Of a DNA stretch of 64,000 nucleotides, positions 17,645 to 26,557 are shown piece after piece. The notes beneath the pieces are model-generated. The model did no database searches. It worked only from the letters and a program-made list of their open reading frames with translations, and was not told where the DNA came from. Within the stretch, counting starts at the first letter, position 1. The number at the start of each line of letters is the position of its first letter. Origin of the DNA: Bryobacteraceae bacterium (lineage in GTDB: Bacteria > Acidobacteriota > Terriglobia > Bryobacterales > Bryobacteraceae). The translations under genes were made by a program, and so were the position numbers. The stretch covers positions 110,737-174,736 of the forward strand of contig JANWVY010000002.1 of the NCBI GenBank assembly GCA_025056455.1, read 5' to 3'.

Positions 17645-19945
17645 GTGACGGCCCTCACGGTCTGTTCGGGGATTGGGGAATGGCTCTGGCATTCCCGGAA
17701 CCGAGCTCGCGTGGGGCGGTTGTTCCTCCACCTGATTTGCAGCACTCTCGCCACCATGGCGGCCGCATGGGCTCTGCGCTGGGATGTGCTAGGCGGCGGG
17801 GGCTTGCTGCTCCCCTGGCGGTGGTTAGTGGCTGGCTTGATGCTTGGTTGCGGGCAGGTAGCTCTGTACTGGTGGCAGTTTGTTTGGGAGGATCAGGATC
17901 TCGCCACGCCCCGGGCCCTTCGTGGTCTGTGGTATTTGCCTTATTACGCCGGTGGAGCAGTCTTGGCCGGTTTGCTTTGCGAAGTGAACCGCTATCTCGG
18001 CTGGTATAGCACGGTCATCCTGGTGGCAGCGTTCTATGGGGGCTATGACGCCGTGCGAAGCCGGCTCGATCAATTCCGTCTCGACCGAGACGCGGCCCAA
18101 GCGCGCTGCGACCAGGCAACCGCCGAAGCGCAGCTACATCTGAAAGTGATCGAGGCCCTCTCCAACGCCATCGAATCCCGGTATGAACTGGCGCCCCGCC
18201 GGCGGCGGCGCCTGCCCGTCTACTGCCGAGAACTGGCGCGCGAACTTGCACTACCAGAACCCGAACGCCGAGCGCTTCTTGTTGCTTCGCTCCTCCACGA
18301 CATCGGCAAGCTTGCTGTCCCCGAAGAAATTCTTTCCAAACCCGGCCGGCTGACGCGGGAAGAGTTTGCAAAATTGAAAATGCACCCGATTCTTGCCTGT
18401 GAGATTCTGCAAGGCGTTGATTTTCCCTATCCCGTCCTCCCCATCATCCGGCACCATCACGAGAAATGGGATGGCTCGGGTTATCCCGACGGCTTGAAAG
18501 GCGAGGAAATTCCGTTCGGGGCAAGAATTCTGGCCGCCGTGGACTGTTTGGATGCCCTGGCTAGCGATCGGCATTACCGTCGTGCCTTTCCCCTTGACGA
18601 GGCGATGCGCATTCTGATTCGCGAACGCGGCAAGAGCTTTGATCCACGCGTCGTGCTCACGCTAGAACGGCACTACCGTGATTATGAGTGTTTGGTACGG
18701 GAGTCCGCGGCTGATCGGAAGAAGTTATTCAAGGAACCGGATCCTGAGAACGAGGCGGCGCCCGCCCTCGGTTTTGAGAGCAGTTGGGAGTCTGGCTGGC
18801 CGAAACCCTTACCGGCTGGATTTACAGACCAGTTGCTACGCCTGGCCTCGCAAGCCAAACCTCTCCCGCTGGTTTTAGCCGAACTTGAGGAAGAGCTCAA
18901 GCTGGTCACACCATTCGACACGCTCGTTCTGTACCGACGGGAAGGTGACCGCCTCGCGGCGGAATACGCATCGGGCAAGGACGCCGAGGTTTTCCGGGAT
19001 CTAGTGATTCCTCTGGGACAAGGATTATCCGGGTGGGTTGCCGAGAAAAACCGTCCAATCTTAAATGGCAATCCTGCCATCGAACCGGGTTACCTCGATC
19101 ACCCCTCGAGATTCACCGTGTTGCGTTCAGCTGTGACCGTCCCGTTGGCAATTGGAGAGCAAGTCGTGGGAGCCCTTTCGCTGTACGCCGAACTCCGGGA
19201 CGCTTTCCATGGGGGCCACTTCCAGCTGTTAGGCATACTTGCAAAGGATCTAAGCTACAATCTGCAAAAAGCTTCCGCCGCGCGCGCGAGGCAGCGCGTT
19301 TCGCTGCCCGATAGCAGAGCTTTCCACGCCTATCTGGCCCAAGCAACGCAGCGTTGCTTGGAATCGGCAGAATGGCTGTACCTGGCGGTATGCCGGGTCG
19401 AGGATCTGCGGAAAGTCTCGGCGTGTGGTGGAGCGGCGGAGTCGTCGCGAATTCTTAGCGAACTGGCCGAGCGTTTCGTGTCACAGCTTGCGTGTTCAGC
19501 CTACCCTGCAAGAACCGAGGAGGACGAGCTGGCCGTGGTGATGGCGCCCAAGATTCTAGAGGCTGCGGCTGGCCTCCCCGCACAGCTCCCTGGGGAGCAA
19601 ACGCCTCACCTCGCAAGCCCGGATTCTTGCTGTCCCCCGAGCTTGGAAGCCCTCAGCCGTTGCCTCGAGTCGGCGCAAGCACCCGAGAATCTGAACATCC
19701 GTCTCGGGTTCAGTGCGCTAGGACCCGGTGGCTTCGAGCCCTTCGAACTCGTCGCTTCAGCCATTCAGTCGCTGCACAAGTTTTATCCTCAGCCAGCGCT
19801 GGGCGCCACCTCAGACCGGTGGCAAAGTAAGACGGATGCAAGTGGTCTCGGCGCTCTGACCGAAGCCATCTCTGCCTGCTCGGCCCCTCTAGCACATCCG
19901 GAACTTCACACACAAGAGCAGCAAACCCAGGAACTCGCCCACTGA
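17645..19945 (+). CDS. HD-GYP phosphodiesterase-type sensor with GAF and degenerate GGDEF domains
   Basis: 766 codons from the GTG at 17645, but the frame is open upstream and continues the preceding frame if one T is skipped at 17598-17606. In order: membrane helices to about residue 135; a short coiled helix; an HD-GYP domain with LLHDIGK (His218, Asp219) and HHHEKWDGSGYPDG (GYP at 279-281), the hallmark of c-di-GMP phosphodiesterases; a GAF domain at about 410-560 (IPLGQGLSGWVAEKNRPIL); and a C-terminal region (570-740) shaped like a GGDEF domain but with EEDEL in place of the signature, so not expected to make c-di-GMP. The product probably senses a membrane or small-molecule signal and hydrolyses c-di-GMP at the inner membrane. 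Confidence 0.87.
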   Translation: MTALTVCSGIGEWLWHSRNRARVGRLFLHLICSTLATMAAAWALRWDVLGGGGLLLPWRWLVAGLMLGCGQVALYWWQFVWEDQDLATPRALRGLWYLPYYAGGAVLAGLLCEVNRYLGWYSTVILVAAFYGGYDAVRSRLDQFRLDRDAAQARCDQATAEAQLHLKVIEALSNAIESRYELAPRRRRRLPVYCRELARELALPEPERRALLVASLLHDIGKLAVPEEILSKPGRLTREEFAKLKMHPILACEILQGVDFPYPVLPIIRHHHEKWDGSGYPDGLKGEEIPFGARILAAVDCLDALASDRHYRRAFPLDEAMRILIRERGKSFDPRVVLTLERHYRDYECLVRESAADRKKLFKEPDPENEAAPALGFESSWESGWPKPLPAGFTDQLLRLASQAKPLPLVLAELEEELKLVTPFDTLVLYRREGDRLAAEYASGKDAEVFRDLVIPLGQGLSGWVAEKNRPILNGNPAIEPGYLDHPSRFTVLRSAVTVPLAIGEQVVGALSLYAELRDAFHGGHFQLLGILAKDLSYNLQKASAARARQRVSLPDSRAFHAYLAQATQRCLESAEWLYLAVCRVEDLRKVSACGGAAESSRILSELAERFVSQLACSAYPARTEEDELAVVMAPKILEAAAGLPAQLPGEQTPHLASPDSCCPPSLEALSRCLESAQAPENLNIRLGFSALGPGGFEPFELVASAIQSLHKFYPQPALGATSDRWQSKTDASGLGALTEAISACSAPLAHPELHTQEQQTQELAH

Positions 19946-20012
19946 AGCAAACCCTCAATTCACCCGCTCGACTCGATTCCACCTTTAGCAGCCGGACAGG
20001 AAAAAGCAAGGC

Positions 20013-23000
20013 TCAGGGCCGGCAACCGGCATAGCCGCGGGCGGCAGTAAACGTAGCGCCCGGTATCGTAAAGTCTACCCGGAAGAGGTGAGGCTGACCG
20101 TCACGGTGAGGAGTCGTATAGTGAATGATCTGCTGTTGACGCATGGATTCCGCCAGCCGTGTCACTTGCGTGACAGCCGAAATCGCGGGATCGGTGAAAA
20201 GCACCCCGCCGCTATCCAAAGCCAGCTGATTGGCGATTGACAACAAAACAAGGTTTCGGAAACCATCGCCTAGCGGCATAAAGTTTAAGGCCACGCCAGC
20301 ATTCTGCACGCGTGTAAGCAAAGCTGCGACGTCGCGTGGCGGGCGGGTGTCGAAGGTATTCTCGTTGCCTGCGAAGATGAGCATCGCCTTGCGACGATTT
20401 CCTTGCGTGGCCAGGCGGTCTAAGCCGTCCTCGATGGCGTCATAAAGAGACGTGCCAATGCCTAGCGGGGCACGCATGGAATTGACGGCGTCTTGGAGAG
20501 CGTTACGGTTTTCGCCGGCGGTGAAGTCCCGAAGCAGGCGCACGCCGTTGTCCATCTGCGTAATGGCGAGGCGATCTTCAAGGCCGATGGCGTCCACGAA
20601 GGCCAAAGCGGCGTTGCGCATCGCGAGCAAGTCGCTGCGCTGTTTGACCGGATCGAGCACTCCAGCGCTAGCATGCAACACCATCACCCATGACAACCCC
20701 GAACCGGAGGCTTCAGCCGGAACCACCGTGCAAGGCACGGACACGCCGTCCTCGCTACAGCGGAGATTGCTGGCGTTCAAGGCGGTCACTGGAGCCCCAA
20801 TGCGGTCGACGATCGTCGTCTCAGCCTGCACGGATGGACACAGACTCAAATTCAGGAACGGAATTCGGGCTGTTGGACCTGGATCATTCACCACGAGTGG
20901 AACGCTGTTGGAGACGCTTCCTCCAGGCGGCGCGGACAAGACACTGATCTGAGCGACGCGGGCCGAAGCGACATCCTCCGGCGCCAAGGAAGCACGCAGC
21001 ACGGAAGAACTCACAAATGCCGTAGGCCGGGGGGCGCCGTTGAAGTGAACAACCGAGCTGGGCTGGAAATTCGCTCCAACCACGGTGAGGTCAAAGCGAG
21101 TGGCGACCGGCTGCATCGAAGCTGGTGTAAGGTAGCTGATGCGCGGCGGGGGCATGGCGACAGCTGGCAAACCGGAGCCTTGCAGAGGGACGCTGACCCG
21201 GCTCTGACCCGGATCATTGGTTTCAAGAATCAACTGCCCGGTCTGAGGGCCCAGCGCAGTGGGCTGAAAGCGAACCGAAACTACCTGTTGGCCCCCAGGC
21301 GCGATGGAAACCGGCGCCGCGGGGGAAATCACAGCATAAGCTGCCGTGTTCGTGACCGCAATCCGGCTCACCGTGAGAGGGCCGTTACCAGCATTGCGTA
21401 TTGTCAGCGCAAGGGCGCGATGTTGTCCGAGGGCGACGGCCCCAAAATCGAGCGAAGTGGGACTCAGCTCCAAACGCGGATTCGCTAGCAGTTGTCCAAA
21501 ACCGCGTAGTTCTGCACGCAAGGTGGGATTGGTTGGATCGTTGGTCGCCACGTTCAGGGCGCCCAGCTGCGCCCCGTCGCCAAGAGGCGTGAATCGAATC
21601 ACAAGCATGCGCTCCTGGCCAGCCAGCAAAGTAAACGAGCCCAAGGGACTAATCACGGCGAATCGAGCATTCTGCGTAGCCAGTTGAGAGACCAACAATG
21701 GCGCGAAACCTTCGTTGCGGAGACGTACCGTAAGGTCCCGGCTCTGGCCCACGGCGACGCTTCCGAAATCCAGGAAGTTCGGAGTCAAAATGGCTGAGGG
21801 TACGGCTTGATCGAACACGGCGGCCCGCAATCGGACCGCCCGGTCGCCTTCCACCGGGTCGTTGGTGACCAACGCCGCCTCGAGCGCGTCGACACCCGGC
21901 ATGCGGGCACGGTGGCGCAGCGGCAGGGGCCTCCGCAGTCCTGCCCGGACGCGAAACGGCAAGGGCGTCGCGAGTTCAAACGGCTCGGAAAGTCCCTGAA
22001 CTTGTGAAATCACGAAGGGCCCGCTCCCGCTGTTGCTCACTGCTAGCACTCGCTCAACGACCATGCCAGCCACCACGTTGCCGAAGTCGATGCTGCTTGG
22101 CGAAAGCTCCACCGAAGGGGATTGGACCAGCCGCAGAGTGGGCGAATGCGCAGTCGCCTGATCGGCTCCAGCAGTGGCGACCAACCGGAATTGAATCGAG
22201 GGTCCGAGAAGAACAGCTGTGTCGATTTCGACGCTCGTTTGGCTGGTGTCGACCGTAAGCGGGTACCAATGCTGACCCTCGTCGTTAGAGTAGAACAGTG
22301 TATATTTCAACGGCCGGTTCCCGGCGTCGGAAGCCGACCAGCGAAGCGTACGCATTCCGCTCCAGCTTTCGCCCTCTTGGACGTTCTCAATCGCCACTCG
22401 CGGAGAGACACCGGATGGCTCGAGCGATGCGACATCCAAGCCGCTGCGACGCAGCACAATTCGCACCAGCCGGCCGGGCAGGCGCAGCTTGGTGGCGAAA
22501 CTTAGAGTTTCCTCAAGCGAGAAGCATCGTTCGTTCTCCCCCTCGCTCCCCACGACCCGCACACAGGTCTCACCGCCCGAGGTGGATGGCTCGGGCGCAA
22601 AGCTTGAGCGGACCACCATAACGGAATCAATTGAAGAGCTCGTGCCGGTGACCAGCACATAGTCGGAAGAAGCAGACGGGGAGGCCGGGCGAAAGGACTC
22701 CCACAATTGAATGGCTTCTGCTGGCCGGATCCAAGCTGACGCCAGAGGATCGTCGCAGCTAGCGAGAAAGCTCGGGCGCGTCGGTGGAAGAAATCTGGTG
22801 CCGATTGGGTCAAACCCTGGCTGGCCCGTCGTCGCGGCGCAACCTCCCTCGGCCGGCGCCAAGCCTAGAGCCCGGCCGACCGCTCGAGCCAGGGCATTCT
22901 GATTCGCTACCTCAGAAGTCTGTTCCACAACCCAAGCTGCTCCGCTGGCCAAGCCCCCGGCAACCTTCTCCGCACCAAGTTCCGCTTGCGCCGAGCGCGG

Positions 23001-23729
23001 CAGCCAAGCCACCAGAACCTGCGGCGGCGACGGCGAGTCTTCTAACAGATACTTCCATTTCTTCAAGTGAGCTTCAAAGGCCGAAATCCCGGCAGGATCG
23101 CTCAGTGAGTGGTTCCAGACAACGGGCGGCGCAGGCACGTCGTCATAGTGAAGCGATGCCTCGGCAACAGGCAGCAGGCGCTCAACGAGGCGTTGCCAGG
23201 CCGCATCCTGCCGGTAGCAATCTTCGCTAACACACACTTTCAACCACGAAATGCGGGCCTCGGCAACGGGCGGAGGCTGGAAGCGCGTTATCATCCTGAG
23301 GCTGTTGTTATCCGTTGGCGATTCCACTACTCCCGGAGGAACGCGCAGCTCGGCCCGCAGTTCAAGATCGCCTGCTGTGGTCCAATTCGCTGGCAGGATG
23401 AAAACAACCGCATGTTGGGGATTGTTACGGTCTGGCTCGAGAGAGGCTTGGACCGGCGCAGTAACCGGCCGTTGCGGCGATTGTGCTAGTTCGATGCCGT
23501 TGCGAAACGCCCGCAAGAATACGGTAACACCGGAAATCAGAGCATCGGGCCGGTTAAGCTGCCGCACGAAGACCCTTGCCGCAGTGGCCTTTCCAGCTAT
23601 CAGCGGCACCTGCTGGTTTTCATCTTGTACAGTCTGCACTAGTTCAAGACGGCTAACCGTGAGGTCTGGCGGAAAGGTCACCTGCGCCAGAACTGGCCAT
23701 CCGATCAACGGCAGAAGGAACAATTTCAT
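20013..23729 (-). CDS. Large secreted multidomain protein: degenerate peptidase-like, choice-of-anchor-D repeats, TIG and VWA-like domains
   Basis: About 1238 residues from the ATG at 23727-23729, giving the signal peptide MKLFLLPLIGWPVLAQ; the longer in-frame reading upstream is charged and improbable. After an N-terminal beta domain, residues about 190-350 resemble a secreted metalloprotease, but the position expected for HExxH reads ARAVGRALGL (residues 281-290), with Arg and Ala for the ligands. Then come an Ig-like/BNR stretch, three choice-of-anchor-D (ASPM/HYDIN-like) repeats with SxxxDFGxVxxG at about 540-860, an IPT/TIG domain (RISYLTPASMQPVATRFDL) and a C-terminal VWA-like domain whose MIDAS reads VLHASAG rather than DxSxS. 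It is probably a surface adhesion or recognition protein. Confidence 0.8.
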   Translation of the reverse strand: MKLFLLPLIGWPVLAQVTFPPDLTVSRLELVQTVQDENQQVPLIAGKATAARVFVRQLNRPDALISGVTVFLRAFRNGIELAQSPQRPVTAPVQASLEPDRNNPQHAVVFILPANWTTAGDLELRAELRVPPGVVESPTDNNSLRMITRFQPPPVAEARISWLKVCVSEDCYRQDAAWQRLVERLLPVAEASLHYDDVPAPPVVWNHSLSDPAGISAFEAHLKKWKYLLEDSPSPPQVLVAWLPRSAQAELGAEKVAGGLASGAAWVVEQTSEVANQNALARAVGRALGLAPAEGGCAATTGQPGFDPIGTRFLPPTRPSFLASCDDPLASAWIRPAEAIQLWESFRPASPSASSDYVLVTGTSSSIDSVMVVRSSFAPEPSTSGGETCVRVVGSEGENERCFSLEETLSFATKLRLPGRLVRIVLRRSGLDVASLEPSGVSPRVAIENVQEGESWSGMRTLRWSASDAGNRPLKYTLFYSNDEGQHWYPLTVDTSQTSVEIDTAVLLGPSIQFRLVATAGADQATAHSPTLRLVQSPSVELSPSSIDFGNVVAGMVVERVLAVSNSGSGPFVISQVQGLSEPFELATPLPFRVRAGLRRPLPLRHRARMPGVDALEAALVTNDPVEGDRAVRLRAAVFDQAVPSAILTPNFLDFGSVAVGQSRDLTVRLRNEGFAPLLVSQLATQNARFAVISPLGSFTLLAGQERMLVIRFTPLGDGAQLGALNVATNDPTNPTLRAELRGFGQLLANPRLELSPTSLDFGAVALGQHRALALTIRNAGNGPLTVSRIAVTNTAAYAVISPAAPVSIAPGGQQVVSVRFQPTALGPQTGQLILETNDPGQSRVSVPLQGSGLPAVAMPPPRISYLTPASMQPVATRFDLTVVGANFQPSSVVHFNGAPRPTAFVSSSVLRASLAPEDVASARVAQISVLSAPPGGSVSNSVPLVVNDPGPTARIPFLNLSLCPSVQAETTIVDRIGAPVTALNASNLRCSEDGVSVPCTVVPAEASGSGLSWVMVLHASAGVLDPVKQRSDLLAMRNAALAFVDAIGLEDRLAITQMDNGVRLLRDFTAGENRNALQDAVNSMRAPLGIGTSLYDAIEDGLDRLATQGNRRKAMLIFAGNENTFDTRPPRDVAALLTRVQNAGVALNFMPLGDGFRNLVLLSIANQLALDSGGVLFTDPAISAVTQVTRLAESMRQQQIIHYTTPHRDGQPHLFRVDFTIPGATFTAARGYAGCRP

Positions 23730-23822
23730 CTGCGCCAAACTTTTATTGTCGGCGATTTCGCAGGTTTTGCCATCCGGCTGAGTTCGCCGCGTTTGCCGGC
23801 TCGTGCTACGCTGCGGGATTTG

Positions 23823-24440
23823 ATGAATGTCTTTGGCATTGCGGGACCTTCCTGCGCAGGGAAGAATGTTCTTGCCAGCTGGCTGGCGCCGCGTCTTCGA
23901 GCTGCGATTCTCTCGCTCGATGAGTACTATTTGCCGCTTGACCATCTTTCCGTCGATGAACGGGCGCAAGTCAATTTCGATCATCCTGCCGCACTTGATG
24001 AACAGTTGCTTGTGGAGCATTTGCGTGCGCTCAAGGCTGGCCTTGCTGTGAATCGCCCGGTGTATGACTTCGCGCTACATACGCGCAAGCGCGAAACGGT
24101 CCGCTTGGAGCCGCAGGGTACGCTCCTTTTGGAGGGATTGTTTACGCTGCACTGGGCCAGCGTAAGGCAGCTGCTCCAGGGCGCAATTTTTATCACTGCG
24201 CCGGACGAGGTGTGTTTGGCGCGCCGCATCGAGCGCGACCAGCGCGAGCGTGGCCGCAGTTTCTCGTCCATTGTGTCCCAATACGAGAGCACGGTCCGGC
24301 CCATGCGAAAGCGTTTCGTAGATCCCACCGCGCAGTATGCGGGACTTGTTCTCGACGGCGTTCGTTCCATCGAAGAAAATGGTCCGCGCGCCTTAGCCTA
24401 TTTGAACGGCTTGCTTTGCCATGAATCTGTCCCTCTTTGA
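23823..24440 (+). CDS. Uridine-kinase-like P-loop kinase
   Basis: About 205 residues from the ATG at 23823 (MNVFGIAGPSCAGKN). The order of motifs follows the uridine kinase/phosphoribulokinase family: P-loop, then LSLDEYYLPLD with the catalytic Asp, FDHPAALDE, YDFALHTR, LLLEGLFTLHW (Walker-B-like), RRIERDQRERGRSF, and a C-terminal helix. The P-loop ends GKN instead of GKS or GKT, which is unusual because the hydroxyl normally coordinates Mg. It is divergent from the large secreted protein with 93 bases between starts, and its last 20 bases overlap the DUF72 gene, so the two are translationally coupled. The substrate is unproven. Confidence 0.78.
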   Translation: MNVFGIAGPSCAGKNVLASWLAPRLRAAILSLDEYYLPLDHLSVDERAQVNFDHPAALDEQLLVEHLRALKAGLAVNRPVYDFALHTRKRETVRLEPQGTLLLEGLFTLHWASVRQLLQGAIFITAPDEVCLARRIERDQRERGRSFSSIVSQYESTVRPMRKRFVDPTAQYAGLVLDGVRSIEENGPRALAYLNGLLCHESVPL

Positions 24441-25374
24441 ACCGTCGCCGCCCGCTTTCGCCTGCCAGCTAGGCGAGAAGCTGCGTGCGCTGGCCAGCCA
24501 AAAAATCTATCTTGGAACGAGTTCCTGGAAATACGAGGGCTGGCTAGGGCAGATTTACTCCGCAGAGAAATACGTGGTGCGTGGCCGTTTTTCCAGGCAG
24601 AAATTCGAGGCCGAGTGCCTGCGGGAATACGCAGAGACCTTTCCCGCCGTGTGTGGTGATTTCTCCTTTTACCAGTTCCCCTCACCCGCATACTGGCAGC
24701 GCCTGTTTGATTCAGCGCCCGGTTCACTCTGGTTTGCTTTCAAAGTACCGGAAGAGATAACGGTCAAGCGCTTTCCTCGACATGACCGTTACGGTGCGCG
24801 GGCAGGTCAGCCCAATCCTAGTTTTCTCAATACCCATCTGTTGATCGATTTCCTGCTAAGACCGCTTGAACCATACCGGGGCCGAATCGCAGCTTTGATC
24901 CTAGAGTTCGGCGCCTTTCCGGCCTCTAGCTTTGCAGGAGAAGCACCTTTTTTCGAGCAACTGGAACTTTTCCTGGAAACCCTGCCGCGAGAGTTCCGCT
25001 ACGCGGTCGAGGTGCGCAATCCGGAGTTTCTGGTGCGAGATTATTTTGAATGCTTGCGCCGGCACAACGTGGCGCACGTTTTCAATGCCTGGACAAGAAT
25101 GCCAGAACTGAGCGTTCAGCTTTCTCTGCCGGGCGCTTTCACGACAGACTTCACGCTAGTGCGAGCTTTGCTCCGGAAAGGGCGCAGCTATGAGGAGGCC
25201 GTACGCCGCTTCGAGCCCTACAATCAGGTCCAGGATCCCAACCCGGAAGTGCGGCAAGCCCTCCGCCAGTTGATCGAGCGGGCCAAGCGGTCAGCCCAGC
25301 CCGCCTTCATTTTTGTCAACAACCGGCTGGAGGGAAACGCTCCGTCGACCATTGCTGCCATCATCAACGGTTGA
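24421..25374 (+). CDS. DUF72 (YecE-like) TIM-barrel protein
   Basis: 317 residues. The landmark IYLGTSSWKYEGWLGQIYS is at about residue 30, followed by FPAVCGDFSFYQFPSPAYWQ, LWFAFKVPEEITVKRFP, RIAALILEFGAF, EFRYAVEVRNPEFL and FIFVNNRLEGNAPSTI, all in the DUF72 order. No signal peptide. DUF72 proteins have a TIM-barrel fold and no firmly known reaction. Its ATG lies 20 bases inside the upstream kinase gene, and the PpiC gene follows 19 bases after its stop. Confidence 0.9.
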   Translation: MNLSLFEPSPPAFACQLGEKLRALASQKIYLGTSSWKYEGWLGQIYSAEKYVVRGRFSRQKFEAECLREYAETFPAVCGDFSFYQFPSPAYWQRLFDSAPGSLWFAFKVPEEITVKRFPRHDRYGARAGQPNPSFLNTHLLIDFLLRPLEPYRGRIAALILEFGAFPASSFAGEAPFFEQLELFLETLPREFRYAVEVRNPEFLVRDYFECLRRHNVAHVFNAWTRMPELSVQLSLPGAFTTDFTLVRALLRKGRSYEEAVRRFEPYNQVQDPNPEVRQALRQLIERAKRSAQPAFIFVNNRLEGNAPSTIAAIING

Positions 25375-25393
25375 AGCGCTAGAATAAGGCTTC

Positions 25394-26533
25394 ATGTTCT
25401 TCAGTGCCGTTGGGCGCGCGCCGGCGCCCTCACATGCTCGTTTGGCTGTGTTCCGGTCGGCGATTTCTGCCAAGCGACGTCCGCCCGGGATGTGGTCACG
25501 GGGACTTTCCGGCGATCCTCCCGCCCGCTTTGTCGCCTTTTTAGTTCTGCTCGCTACGGTCGCCTGTAAGAAAGCACCCCCACCCAATGTGGCGGCCGAA
25601 GTGAACGGCCGGCAGATCACCTACGCCGAACTGGAAAAACAATACCGTTTTCAATTTGGGCAGCTGTCGGAAAAGCCCAGCGAGGAGCAGGTCACCTACC
25701 AAAAATTCGAACTGCTGCGGACCATGATCGACAACGAGATCATGCTCCAGCGGGCGGAAAAAATGAACCTCATGGCCACCGATTCCGATGTCGAGGCCAA
25801 GTTTAACGAATTAAAAACGCCCTACACGCAGGAAGAGTTTCAAAAGCAGCTCAACGCCCGCAACATGACGGTGGAAGATCTGAAGGCGCAATTGCGTCGC
25901 GATTTGAGCATCACCAAGCTCATCAACAAGGAAATTACTTCCAAAATCGTCATCCTCGATAAAGAGGTCACCGATTTCTACAACGCCAACAAATCTTCCT
26001 TCAACTTCCCCGAGCCCCGCGTCCACCTGGCGCAGATTCTGGTCACGCCCCGCCCTGACCCGAACGTTCGCAATTTGAAGGGAGACAAAGCGACCAACGA
26101 TGAGCAGGCTCGAAAAAAGATCCTGCTGCTCGAAGCTCGAGCGCGGAGCGGAGAGGATTTCGCTATGCTCGCTCAGAATTTTTCAGAGGATCCGGCCACA
26201 GCAGCCAATGGAGGAGACCTGGGCTTTATTGGCGAGAGCGCGCTTGAGAAAGCGAACCCGGAATTGCGGAAGCTGGTGATGTCCCTCCAGCCAGGCCAGG
26301 TCTCTCAACCCATTAAGTCGGAAGAAGGGTATCGCATCCTCAAGGTGATCTCCAAGGAGCCCGCCGGACAGCGCGAGTTGAGTGATCCTCGTGTTCAGCA
26401 AAGCATCCGCGACCAGTTGATTAACCGCAAGGATCAGCTCCTGCGTGCAGTTTACTATGAGATAGCGCGCAATGAAGCCAAGGTTGTGAACTACTTCGCC
26501 ATTAAGATCAACCAGGAATGGGGCAAGAAGTGA
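25394..26533 (+). CDS. PpiC-type peptidyl-prolyl isomerase (PrsA/SurA-like), lipoprotein-like
   Basis: 379 residues from the ATG at 25394, which has AAGG six bases upstream. The hydrophobic signal FVAFLVLLATVACKK comes only after about 45 residues, so an ATG at 25490 (MWSRGLSGD) is a real alternative. AC in that stretch may be a lipobox cysteine. Residues about 70-185 are a SurA_N-type helical chaperone region (AAEVNGRQITYAELEKQYR). A parvulin domain follows at about 210-320 (PRVHLAQILVTPRP, EDFAMLAQNFSEDPATAANG, GDLGFIG). It probably folds exported proteins in the periplasm. Confidence 0.87.
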   Translation: MFFSAVGRAPAPSHARLAVFRSAISAKRRPPGMWSRGLSGDPPARFVAFLVLLATVACKKAPPPNVAAEVNGRQITYAELEKQYRFQFGQLSEKPSEEQVTYQKFELLRTMIDNEIMLQRAEKMNLMATDSDVEAKFNELKTPYTQEEFQKQLNARNMTVEDLKAQLRRDLSITKLINKEITSKIVILDKEVTDFYNANKSSFNFPEPRVHLAQILVTPRPDPNVRNLKGDKATNDEQARKKILLLEARARSGEDFAMLAQNFSEDPATAANGGDLGFIGESALEKANPELRKLVMSLQPGQVSQPIKSEEGYRILKVISKEPAGQRELSDPRVQQSIRDQLINRKDQLLRAVYYEIARNEAKVVNYFAIKINQEWGKK

Positions 26534-26557
26534 ATGCCCGAACCGGGTGAGGGTGGA

